Part shown: piece by piece, positions 9,499 through 16,264 of the stretch
Layout: each line of letters starts with the position of its first letter
Position numbering within the stretch: the first letter of the stretch is position 1
Assembly: GCF_045866565.1 (NCBI RefSeq)
Contig: NZ_BAAFZV010000003.1
Location: 124,001-188,000, forward strand
Source: Cognatilysobacter claricitrinus
Lineage (GTDB): Bacteria; Pseudomonadota; Gammaproteobacteria; Xanthomonadales; Xanthomonadaceae
Length of the DNA: 64,000 nucleotides
Direction of reading: 5' to 3'
The notes under the pieces: generated by a model
What the model was told of the DNA's origin: nothing
What the model saw: only the letters and a program-made list of their open reading frames with translations
Databases searched by the model: none
Made by a program: the position numbers and the translations under genes

Positions 9499-9783
9499 AT
9501 GACCGACGCGTCCGCTGAACCCCTGTACCGGCTCTATGGCGAGATGGCCGCGTTGAAAGCTGTCGTGGGCGTGATGTTGCCGTTCAGTTCACAGCCGCAG
9601 GCGCTGCTGGCGGTGATCGAATCGCTGGAACAGGCGACGCTCGAAACGCTGGGCGCGTTGCCCGAGGAACATCCGATGCGCGACGGATTCCAGGGCACGC
9701 TCGCGAATTACCGGCTGATCCTTCGGAAGTCGATCGAGGATGCGGCGCGCGCGGCCGACAGCGCGGCGAACGACGCCGGCTAG
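9499..9783 (+). CDS. conserved-looking small protein, function unknown
   Basis: A 94-residue, mostly helical soluble protein (MTDASAEPLYRLYGEMAALK at the start). It contains two amphipathic helices, QALLAVIESLEQATLETLG and TLANYRLILRKSIEDAARAA, and no cysteine or metal motif. I do not recognise the family. The ATG at 9499 is preceded by TGGAAT with six bases between, the same geometry as five better leaderless promoter candidates in this window, and by no convincing ribosome site. Confidence 0.6.
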   Translation: MTDASAEPLYRLYGEMAALKAVVGVMLPFSSQPQALLAVIESLEQATLETLGALPEEHPMRDGFQGTLANYRLILRKSIEDAARAADSAANDAG

Positions 9784-9857
9784 TCGTGATGGGTTGTGCG
9801 TTCGGGGCGCGTCCGCGCGCGGCGGTCGCGGCGTGAACGGGCCCGGGGTTAGGCAAG

Positions 9858-10190
9858 GGCGTTTCGTGCGCTGGCGTGCCTGAGTCACTTTTCCTTGCTG
9901 GTGCAAAGAATAGGCAACCAAGAACAACGCACGTTTCCCTACGGATCTACAGCTCGCGCAGACGGCGTGTCGCGAGCGCAACACTCGGTCTCCTGCTTAG
10001 CCCGCCGCAGCGCGGCGCGCGTTCGGACGCGCGCGAGCCACTTGCGACCAGTGCGCGCTCACCTGGGGTGCGACGGCCGAAGTCCTGTCGGCCGCCGTTC
10101 GGGTCTGGTGTCGTTACGCGGCCGTTGCAGCTACGAAGATCGGGAAATGGAACCTGATTACTTTCCCGTAGTCGCGGTGCAGGATCAGCG
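9858..10190 (+). repeat. intergenic repeat, copy A (degenerate)
   Basis: The 430 bases 9784-10214 hold no gene. From about 9858 the sequence matches 11984-12215 in the same orientation: it shares TTTCGTGCGCTGGCG, GGTGCAAAGAA, ATCTACAGCTCGCG, CGGCCGA-GTCCTGTCGGCC and GAAATGGAACCTGAT. Compared with copy B it carries roughly 60 extra bases in the middle, and its first hairpin is damaged (TTTTCCTTG against CAAAGAATA). The second hairpin, GGCCGA with TCGGCC, is kept. Confidence 0.75.
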
Positions 10191-10214
10191 CGACGCGATC
10201 TGCTGTACCGCGCG

Positions 10215-10568
10215 TCAGGCGCCGAGCAACTCGACCTCGAATTTCAGCGTCGCGTTCGGCGGAATCACGCCGCCGGCGCCGCGCGCGCCGTAGCCCAGGC
10301 CGGGCGGGATGATCAGCGTGCGGACGCCGCCTTCGCGCATGCCCTGTACGCCTTCGTCCCAGCCCTTGATGACCATGCCGCCGCCCAGCGGAAAGATGAA
10401 GGGCTCGCCATGGTCTTTGCTCGAGTCGAACTTCTCGCCCTGCTGGCCGTTCTCGAACAGCCAGCCGGTGTAGTGCACGACCACGTTACGACCGGGCCTG
10501 GCTTCCGGGCCCGTGCCGACGACGGTGTCTTCGTACTGCAGGCCGGAGGCGGTGGTGGTGTAGGGCAT
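10215..10568 (-). CDS. FKBP-type peptidyl-prolyl isomerase
   Basis: A 117-residue single-domain FKBP that catalyses cis-trans isomerisation of proline bonds in the cytosol; no signal peptide is visible. Core residues are present: VVHYTGWLFENG, FDSSKDHGEPFIFPLG, VIKGWDEGVQGMREGG, LIIPPGLGYGARG, VIPPNATLKFEVELL. The ATG at 10568 has AGGACT upstream; a longer reading to 10658 adds residues that do not resemble FKBP. The gene is divergent from the lipocalin gene and lies between two copies of a repeat. Confidence 0.92.
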   Translation of the reverse strand: MPYTTTASGLQYEDTVVGTGPEARPGRNVVVHYTGWLFENGQQGEKFDSSKDHGEPFIFPLGGGMVIKGWDEGVQGMREGGVRTLIIPPGLGYGARGAGGVIPPNATLKFEVELLGA

Positions 10569-10729
10569 GGGGAGTCCTGTCGGTCGATGGGATCGCACCG
10601 AAGTGTAGCGGTCAGCAGGAAACGCCCTCAGGTTCGTTCTGCTGGAAATATTGAACACGGCTTTTCCTCGCCGGGCTGTTCACGTCCGCGGAGGCAGTCT
10701 TTTCCGATTCCGACTCCTGCGAGCCCGCC

Positions 10730-11269
10730 ATGCGCCGTATCGCCGTCTGTTTCCTCGCCGTCATGCTCATCGCCACGCCTGCAGCGGCCGCGGAACTCAA
10801 TCGTCCGGTGGCCAGCGTCGATCTGCAGCGCTATGCAGGCACGTGGTACGAGCAAGCGCACCTGCCGATGTTCTTCCAGCGCGACTGCGCGCGCGACACG
10901 ACGGCCACCTACACGCCGCGCGCCGACGGCCGCATCGACGTGCTCAACCGCTGCACCACGGCCGACGGCGCGCGCAAGCAGGCGCAAGGCATTGCACGAC
11001 GCGTCGGCGACAGCACGTCGCAACTCGAAGTGCGCTTCGCGCCCGCCGCGCTGTCGTTCCTGCCGTTCGTATGGGGTGACTACTGGGTCGTTGCGCTCGA
11101 CGACGACTACCGCTGGGCGATGGTCGGCTCGCCGGGCCGCGACTACCTGTGGATCCTCGCGCGCGATCGCGTGCTCGATGCCGGGGTGCGTGAACGGCTG
11201 GTCGAGCGCGCGCGGGCGATGGGGTATCCGGTGGAGCGGCTGGTGGTGACGCCACAGACGACACGGTGA
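10730..11269 (+). CDS. blc: lipocalin family protein (Blc-like)
   Basis: A 179-residue exported lipocalin. A signal peptide covers about residues 1-21 (ends TPAAAAE), with no lipobox cysteine, so this copy is probably periplasmic rather than lipidated. The lipocalin signature YAGTWYEQA lies near residue 36. A central strand region follows, with WGDYWVVALDDDYRWAMVGSPGRDYLWILAR, which is the Blc/ApoD-type second signature. Such proteins bind lipids or membrane-derived ligands. The ribosome site is weak. Confidence 0.88.
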   Translation: MRRIAVCFLAVMLIATPAAAAELNRPVASVDLQRYAGTWYEQAHLPMFFQRDCARDTTATYTPRADGRIDVLNRCTTADGARKQAQGIARRVGDSTSQLEVRFAPAALSFLPFVWGDYWVVALDDDYRWAMVGSPGRDYLWILARDRVLDAGVRERLVERARAMGYPVERLVVTPQTTR

Positions 11270-11446
11270 GTCGGGTAGACCTCTGGCCGGAACTCCCCGT
11301 GGGAGCGCGCACTCCCGAATGACTGCGGAACGGGACGCTGCTCCCATCCTCGCTGACCGCGTTTCGCTCCGGCCTTGGGCCGCGCATTGGCGACGTCCTC
11401 ACCCGGTGAGACGTTCGCAGCGGATCGTGTCGCGATGCTGCCGCCA

Positions 11447-11890
11447 ATGACACGCGCCGACCTTCCCGCCACACCGCTTCCACCCGGCTTCCGCTGGGCA
11501 TGGTCCGATTACGGCGCGCAGATCCATCTGCTGCATGGCGATGCGCCGACATGGGTCAGCGTCGCGGTGGTGGGCGCCACGTATTACGGGTCGTATGAAG
11601 TACTGACCGGCAAGCATCGTCGCGTGTACATGCGGCGATGCTTTTCACTGCTCCCGCGCGCGTTGGGGTTTGCGCAGCGCTGGCTGGTGCTGCGGGCGGA
11701 GGATGTCGTCGCCGAGCTGGACGGTCGCAAGAAGGATCCGACGCTTGCGCTGGATCCTGGCGAGCACGATTGGCGGGAAGTGCGGGCAGGGCGCGGACGT
11801 ATGCCGCGGGGCGCCATGCGGTCGATGAATCCGCATTCGTCGAAGGGGATTTGCCGGATTGAGCGGGCTTCGAAGGGTGGGTTGGGGTAG
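11447..11890 (+). CDS. hypothetical protein
   Basis: A 147-residue frame with coding character in its first 100 codons (MTRADLPATPLPPGFRWAWSD, then a strand-rich stretch with VSVAVVGATYYGSYEVL). The last 40 residues (MPRGAMRSMNPHSSKGICRI) look less protein-like, so the true 3' end may have drifted. An ATG at 11435 in frame is an alternative start. No domain is recognised. It lies just before repeat copy B. Confidence 0.5.
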   Translation: MTRADLPATPLPPGFRWAWSDYGAQIHLLHGDAPTWVSVAVVGATYYGSYEVLTGKHRRVYMRRCFSLLPRALGFAQRWLVLRAEDVVAELDGRKKDPTLALDPGEHDWREVRAGRGRMPRGAMRSMNPHSSKGICRIERASKGGLG

Positions 11891-11983
11891 CGGTTCGACG
11901 AGTGCCCGACTTGTGGCAGAAGGGAAATTCCGTTCGACGCGGTGAGTCGTTGCGCGCGAATGTGCGTCGGAGATCGGCGCTTA

Positions 11984-12215
11984 GGAGCGTTTCGTGCGCT
12001 GGCGCGCCCGAGTTACTTTTCTTTGCTGGTGCAAAGAAAAGATAACCAAAAGAAAGCACCTTCCCCGACGAATCTACAGCTCGCGACGTGCGGGCTCCTC
12101 GCGATCGCCACACTCGGCATCCTGCCTCGGGTGGCGACGGCCGACGTCCTGTCGGCCGCCCTTCGGGTCTTGTGTAAGCACGTCAGTGTGCGAGTTTCGA
12201 AATGGAACCTGATCC
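11984..12215 (+). repeat. intergenic repeat, copy B (intact hairpins)
   Basis: The stretch 11891-12264 holds no gene. The repeat has a perfect inverted repeat, TTTTCTTTG (12017-12025) and CAAAGAAAA (12032-12040) with loop CTGGTG, extended by GTTAC and ATAACC on the flanks. A second hairpin, GGCCGACGTCCTGTCGGCC, follows about 100 bases later, and the unit ends with GAAATGGAACCTGATC. Copy A at 9858-10190 is a diverged version. It adjoins the downstream end of the TIR/DnaB-like island. Confidence 0.8.
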
Positions 12216-12264
12216 CGTTTCTGTTCGCGACAGCTGAGAAGTGAACCTGGCCCGCTATTCCTTG

Positions 12265-12741
12265 TTAATCCGGCGATCTGGTTGGATCGGGGCCAAGTGA
12301 CGTCGGACTGTAGAGAGCACCTTTCTCTTCCAGGAATCGAAACTTCGCCGTTCCCGAGAAGCCGTCGATGCTCTTGGCAACGATGGTCTCAACAAGTCCA
12401 TGGTCGACGCTATTCGGTCCGTAGTAGAGCTCGTCGCGATAGCAGAAGACCACTTTCGCACAAAACGTTTCAGCGCCCTGCCATTCCCTCAAGTCGCGAA
12501 ATAGAGGGCGCTTATCGGCTCGACGTTCTGCTTCAGGCCCTAATGTCAGAGTGCAAAGTACAGCCTTGCTCGCTTGCCTAGCGAAATCGCACAAGCACAG
12601 GAGCACGCCACGCTCTTGATTTTGTTGTCCGGTCGTTAGGTACTCGAGGCCATCTACAAGCACGAAGTCATACGCGTCGTTGGTTGCCGCTTCCAACGTC
12701 CTTTGTAGATCTGCTAGGGACCTTATCGGTGTGTCGTCCAC
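12265..12741 (-). pseudogene. DnaB-like C-terminal fragment, 3' part of the frameshifted TIR-DnaB gene
   Basis: A 158-codon frame beginning at a GTG in VDDTPIRSLADL. It aligns with the second half of the DnaB helicase RecA-like domain: DDTP, then YDFVLVDGLEYL at the Walker B position, DKRPLFRDLRE, VVFCYRDELYY with the arginine-finger region, and IVAKSIDGFSGTAKFRF. Reading upstream in this frame gives GELEDEDWSRVVGAIRALRE, which matches DnaB and joins the TIR-bearing frame at the G tract 12810-12816. It is therefore the remainder of one gene, not an independent one. The DnaB motif-3 glutamine is absent (TLTLGPEA where SQLNR is usual). Confidence 0.8.
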
Positions 12742-12796
12742 TGTGATGTCAGCTTCCCTCAGCGCCCGGATGGCTCCTACTACGCGCGACCAGTCT

Positions 12797-13606
12797 TCAT
12801 CCTCCAGCTCCCCCCCTTAACAGACGTGGGCGAGATATCAGGCCAACAGCACACAGCAAGCGATTCGTATATTGGTTGGCGGCCATGTGCTGGCTGAGAA
12901 CTAGTACTTTCTCCTTGCCGGTTAGCGCGGTGTGGATAGTCGCCGCGCAACCTAGATCGATATGGCCGTGTTCAGGTCTTGAGGCAACGAGGGCAACTTC
13001 GCCCCGCCAGATCCCGTCAGTCATTTCGTCGAGCTCGGCGAGACCGAATCCGATATTCGGGCGTACCTGATTGACGTAGCGGGTTTGAAGCGTGTCGAAG
13101 TTCGCCGCTAGACGTTCTGTGAGCTTCTTCGGCCGAGAAATCGAAGGTGCTTCCACGCCAGGCAGGTCACGTATTGCCTCTCGAACGCCCCGGGCGACGC
13201 TCAGCCACCCTTCGTCTTCGTTAATCCAACTTGTGATCGGGCGGCCATCGTACGGAAGGCGCTTGATGCGCTCGAAAGGTACGCCTTCAAGGTCGGTTGG
13301 GCGAACCACGATTGGTATAACAACGCAGCGACCGTTGTCATGCCGCTCAAGTGCCGTTTGTAGTTCTGTTTTGTAGCAGTAGTCCGAGGCAATGAAGTCG
13401 TGGGACACCAGAAGCAATACGACGTCTGCGTCTTTAAGTTGCGCGAGGATGGCGTCGTCGATGTGCTTACCAGGCGCGATTCGATGGTCCGACCAAATCT
13501 CGATTTCGTTGGCACGCGTGGCAGTTGCGAGTGCATTCACCAGCGCCAGCCGGTGATTTTCGTCCTTGTGGGAATAGCTGATGAGCGCTCGTACTGGGCG
13601 TTTCAT
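12797..13606 (-). CDS. TIR domain fused to DnaB-helicase-like domain (frameshifted N-terminal part)
   Basis: A 269-codon frame. Residues 6-145 are a TIR domain: ALISYSHKDE, IEIWSDHRIAPG, VVLLLVSHDFIASDYC and a putative NADase glutamate E81 in YKTELQTAL. Residues 185-265 match the start of the DnaB RecA-like domain (FGLAELDEMTDGIWRGE, VLVLSQHMAANQYTNRLL). Walker A is degenerate: SRPEHGHID stands where SRPxMGKTA is expected, so the lysine and threonine are lost. LSQHM replaces LSLEM, losing the catalytic glutamate. The frame stops because of one extra G in a run of seven; with six it would continue into 12265-12741, giving a protein of about 446 residues. GC is lower than the flanks. TIR proteins of this kind degrade NAD in antiphage defence; that role is inferred. 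Confidence 0.85.
   Translation of the reverse strand: MKRPVRALISYSHKDENHRLALVNALATATRANEIEIWSDHRIAPGKHIDDAILAQLKDADVVLLLVSHDFIASDYCYKTELQTALERHDNGRCVVIPIVVRPTDLEGVPFERIKRLPYDGRPITSWINEDEGWLSVARGVREAIRDLPGVEAPSISRPKKLTERLAANFDTLQTRYVNQVRPNIGFGLAELDEMTDGIWRGEVALVASRPEHGHIDLGCAATIHTALTGKEKVLVLSQHMAANQYTNRLLCAVGLISRPRLLRGGAGG
12810..12816 (-). other. seven-G tract at the frameshift in the TIR-DnaB gene
   Basis: On the coding (minus) strand the sequence is TTAAGGGGGGGAGCTGG. With seven G the TIR frame ends 5 codons later at TGA; with six G it reads on as LLRGELEDEDWSR and matches DnaB. This could be a slippage-prone on/off switch, a decayed gene, or a sequencing error. Confidence 0.75.
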
Positions 13607-13634
13607 GTCTTCTTATCCGACGGTCCTAACGGTC

Positions 13635-13674
13635 AAAAAATTAAGGCCAAGCACATCCGAAACGTGCTTGGCCT
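13635..13674 (-). terminator. intrinsic terminator between the ImmA/IrrE and TIR-DnaB genes
   Basis: A perfect 11-base stem AGGCCAAGCAC / GTGCTTGGCCT (13644-13674) with a nine-base loop is followed on the minus strand by AATTTTTT. It ends 28 bases before the TIR start codon, so it either ends the peptidase transcript or acts as an attenuator for the TIR gene. Confidence 0.85.
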
Positions 13675-13701
13675 CAATCGAGCGTGTGTAGGCGACTCTA
13701 C

Positions 13702-14409
13702 TCACGTGCCGATCAGATCGAGCTCCTCCATGCGGATCGCCATCGCCGTCGGAGAGACCTGAAACATCGACGACATCGATTGAACGTGGCGACCGCCATA
13801 TGTGATCGCCTGCGCCAGTGCCAGCGAAATCCCCCGTGTGCACTTCATCGAGTTAATGACTCGCGTGATGGACGTGCAATAGAGAGCGAAGGCCGTCTCT
13901 TCAGTGAGGACGAACCGTTGGGTCAGGAAATTTTCTTCGAAGCGCTGGCGTACCTGCCTTTCGGGCATGAGAAACACGGACGCGAAGTAATCGGCTTCCA
14001 GTTCTTTCTGGCTTCGACGGGTGGTGGGCCCGTTCGAGGCGCGGTCGCGGTGAACGATGCCTTTTGGCGCGTGTAGTACTACGTGTCCGAGTTCATGCGC
14101 TGCAGTGAAGAGTTGGGCTTCACGCGATAGCTTCGTGGAGATCGTCACGACCTTCTGTTCGGGATCTAGCGTGCCGGCAATCTCCACTTGCCTTCCCTCG
14201 TCCCAGTCGACGCCAGGTGTGTCAGTGGATTCAATCTCGTAGCCCTTCGACAGCAGGGCCACACCCGGGTCCAAGACATCCATGGGATGGGCGGGAACAT
14301 TGCGACGCCAAAGCTTCTGTCGATCGTTCCACATCGACATCTGGACGAAGCGCGCCTGATGCGCGATCTGAATGCGACGTTGCGGCGGTAGCGCAATAAG
14401 AGCGGCCAT
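13702..14409 (-). CDS. ImmA/IrrE-family metallo-endopeptidase
   Basis: A 235-residue protein with the zinc protease motif HELGHVVLH at residues 105-113 and a downstream acidic motif KELEADYFASVFLMP near 135-149 that supplies the third ligand, as in ImmA and IrrE. The C-terminal part (VSPTAMAIRMEEL) is the usual helical recognition region. No helix-turn-helix domain is fused to it and no XRE repressor gene is adjacent, which is unusual for this family. AGGAAAAGGAA gives a strong ribosome site. It begins 44 bases after the nrdJb stop and is followed by a terminator and then the TIR-DnaB gene. Family members cleave repressors or other regulators; the target here is unknown. Confidence 0.88.
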   Translation of the reverse strand: MAALIALPPQRRIQIAHQARFVQMSMWNDRQKLWRRNVPAHPMDVLDPGVALLSKGYEIESTDTPGVDWDEGRQVEIAGTLDPEQKVVTISTKLSREAQLFTAAHELGHVVLHAPKGIVHRDRASNGPTTRRSQKELEADYFASVFLMPERQVRQRFEENFLTQRFVLTEETAFALYCTSITRVINSMKCTRGISLALAQAITYGGRHVQSMSSMFQVSPTAMAIRMEELDLIGT

Positions 14410-14420
14410 TTCCTTTTCCT

Positions 14421-14448
14421 AGCAGTAAGTGAAAGTTACTTAGCTGCT
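14421..14448 (-). promoter_or_regulatory. dyad in the leader of the ImmA/IrrE gene
   Basis: On the minus strand AGCAGCTAAGT and ACTTACTGCT form a near-perfect inverted repeat (one bulged base) around the loop AACTTTC, directly upstream of the ribosome site. It could be an operator or an mRNA hairpin. No T-tract follows, so it is not a standard terminator. Confidence 0.45.
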
Positions 14449-14453
14449 CGGGA

Positions 14454-15179
14454 TTAGCCGCACTTGCTGTATCCGCAGTTCAGACACGTTGCACATCCAT
14501 CCATCAGCACCAGCGCCTTAGTGTTGCACTTGTGGCACATGGTCGCGCTCGGCGGGAAGCTGGTGCCGTCGCCGGTGACCGACACGCTCTCGTTCGCGGC
14601 GGGCTGGCTGGCGCGTTCGTAGGCGGCGCGCTTTTCGGCGATGAGGGCGAGCTGGGCGTCGGAGAGGTCGTGGTCGACGATCATGCCGATCGACTTCAGG
14701 TGGTCTTCCACCACCGCGCCGATCTCGGCGACCAGGCTCGGCATGTACACGCCGCCGGCCTTGAAGTAGCCGCCGCGCGGGTCGAACACGGCCTTCATTT
14801 CGTCGACCAGGAAGGTGACGTCGCCGCCCTTGCGGAACACGGCGGACATGATGCGGGTGAGGCCGACGATCCACTGGAAGTGGTCCATCGACTTCGAATT
14901 GATGAAGACCTCGAACGGGCGGCGCTGCTCGTGCTCGGTGCCGGCGTTGAGCACGATGTCGTTGATCGTCACGTACATGGCGTGCTCGACCAGCGGCGTC
15001 TTGATCTTGTAGGTCGAACCGATCAGCACTTCGGGGCGCTCGAGGCGCTCGTGCATCTGGATGACGTCGGCGGTCTTGGGTTCCGCCGGGGCGGGGCTGC
15101 TGGCCTGGGCGTCGCGCGCGCGGTCTTCGGCGCTGATCACGGTGTAGCCCTTGATTTTCTTCTCGATCTTGACGGCCAT
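14454..15179 (-). CDS. nrdJb: class II ribonucleotide reductase subunit NrdJb (TSCPD domain)
   Basis: A 241-residue protein matching the second subunit of the split adenosylcobalamin-dependent reductase known from Pseudomonas aeruginosa (NrdJa/NrdJb). A TSCPD-type domain spans about residues 55-185 (RPFEVFINSKSMDHFQWIVG, GGVYMPSLVAEIGAVV). The C-terminus has six cysteines in CHKC, GCATCLNCG and SKCG, which fit a zinc ribbon and the redox-active thiols needed to re-reduce the large subunit. The gene is co-directional with nrdJ but separated from it by a histone-like gene. Confidence 0.88.
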   Translation of the reverse strand: MAVKIEKKIKGYTVISAEDRARDAQASSPAPAEPKTADVIQMHERLERPEVLIGSTYKIKTPLVEHAMYVTINDIVLNAGTEHEQRRPFEVFINSKSMDHFQWIVGLTRIMSAVFRKGGDVTFLVDEMKAVFDPRGGYFKAGGVYMPSLVAEIGAVVEDHLKSIGMIVDHDLSDAQLALIAEKRAAYERASQPAANESVSVTGDGTSFPPSATMCHKCNTKALVLMDGCATCLNCGYSKCG

Positions 15180-15294
15180 CGGCCCGGTCCCCGTTGCTGC
15201 TTTCTGTTGTTGATTGATGGACGCGTCGCCGTGGCGGCGTGTCGTGGAAGCGAAGGTGCCGGCGGCGGACCGCCGGCACCGGGTGCTGCGTGGA

Positions 15295-16047
15295 TCAGCG
15301 GCCGCGCGCGGCCGTCTTGCGTGCGCCCTTCTTGGCGGCGGTCTTGCGAGCGCCTGCCTTCTTGGCTGCCGTCTTGCGCGCGCCCGCCTTCTTGGCCGTG
15401 GCCTTGCGCGCGCCGCCCTTCTTGGCGGCGGTCTTGCCCGTGGCCTTCTTGGCGACCTTGCGCGCCGTGCCCTTCTTGGCCGCGCTCTTGCGAGCGGTGG
15501 CCTTCTTCGCTGCGCCCTTCTTCGCGGCGGTGGAGCGACGTGCGGTGGACGCGACCTTCTTGACCGCGGCGCCTGCGCGCTTGACGGCCTTCTTGGTCGC
15601 CTTGGTCACCGCCTTCTTGACCGCACGCACCTTGCGGGTGGTGGCGGCCTTCTTGCCGGCGGCGACGCGCTTGGCGGACTTGCGTGCGCCGGTCTTCTTG
15701 GTGGCGGCCTTGCGGGCCGTCGTCTTCTTGGCGGTGGCCTTCTTCGCGGTGGACTTGCGAGCACCGGCCTTCTTGGTCGCCTTCTTGGCAGCCGACTTGC
15801 GCGCACCGGTCTTCTTGGTGGCGGCGCGGGCTTCCTTGCGAGCAGCGGCAGAAGTGCGGGCGAGGCTCTTCTTCGCGTTCTTGACCGCGCGGCCGACCGC
15901 GCGCTTGGCGGTGGTGGCGGTTTCGCTGACCTTGTCGACGGCGGTGCTGGCGGTGTCGGCGATCGCGCTGCCGATGGTGCTTGCGGTCTCGGCGACGGTG
16001 CTCGCCGCGTTCGACAGCGTGGTCGTCACTCCATTTCCATTGCTCAT
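15295..16047 (-). CDS. histone H1-like alanine/lysine-rich nucleoid protein
   Basis: A 250-residue basic protein. Residues 1-50 are a low-charge, alanine/threonine-rich helix (TVAETASTIGSAIADTA). From about residue 50 the chain is a repetitive lysine/alanine tail with many units of the type AAKKxGARK and ATKK, as in AlgP- and HctB-type bacterial H1-like proteins, which bind DNA through the flexible tail. The tail shows its repeat structure in the DNA as well. AGGAGGG gives a strong ribosome site. It lies between nrdJ and nrdJb on the same strand. Confidence 0.88.
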   Translation of the reverse strand: MSNGNGVTTTLSNAASTVAETASTIGSAIADTASTAVDKVSETATTAKRAVGRAVKNAKKSLARTSAAARKEARAATKKTGARKSAAKKATKKAGARKSTAKKATAKKTTARKAATKKTGARKSAKRVAAGKKAATTRKVRAVKKAVTKATKKAVKRAGAAVKKVASTARRSTAAKKGAAKKATARKSAAKKGTARKVAKKATGKTAAKKGGARKATAKKAGARKTAAKKAGARKTAAKKGARKTAARGR

Positions 16048-16264
16048 GGGACTGCCCTCCTCGGGGCTTTGTTATGCGGAATCGGGATAACGGTGAAGCG
16101 TTATCGCGGCGACCTATAACGTCGCTGCACACAACATGGTGTGAAAACTACACGCATTGCATCGGGGGTTTTTTTATCGGGACCGATGCGTTCCGTCGAC
16201 TCGAATCGGAACGCACGCGCCACGCGCGCGCCGGATACGTGGCCCGGCGCGTCGCGGGTACCGG

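Noticed and set aside
9784..9857. Small gene between the unknown gene at 9499 and repeat copy A
   Set aside because: No start with a ribosome site and no coding character.
12265..12741. An independent helicase-fragment gene
   Set aside because: The reading frame continues upstream through matching DnaB sequence to the G tract, so it is the 3' part of the TIR-DnaB gene.
15295..15900. Regular short DNA repeats suggesting a CRISPR array
   Set aside because: The units are coding repeats for AAKK/GARK segments in a histone-like protein, with no unique spacers and no cas genes.
16150..16190. Terminator at the seven-T run before the H1-like gene
   Set aside because: On either strand the T or A run is on the wrong side of the small hairpin.
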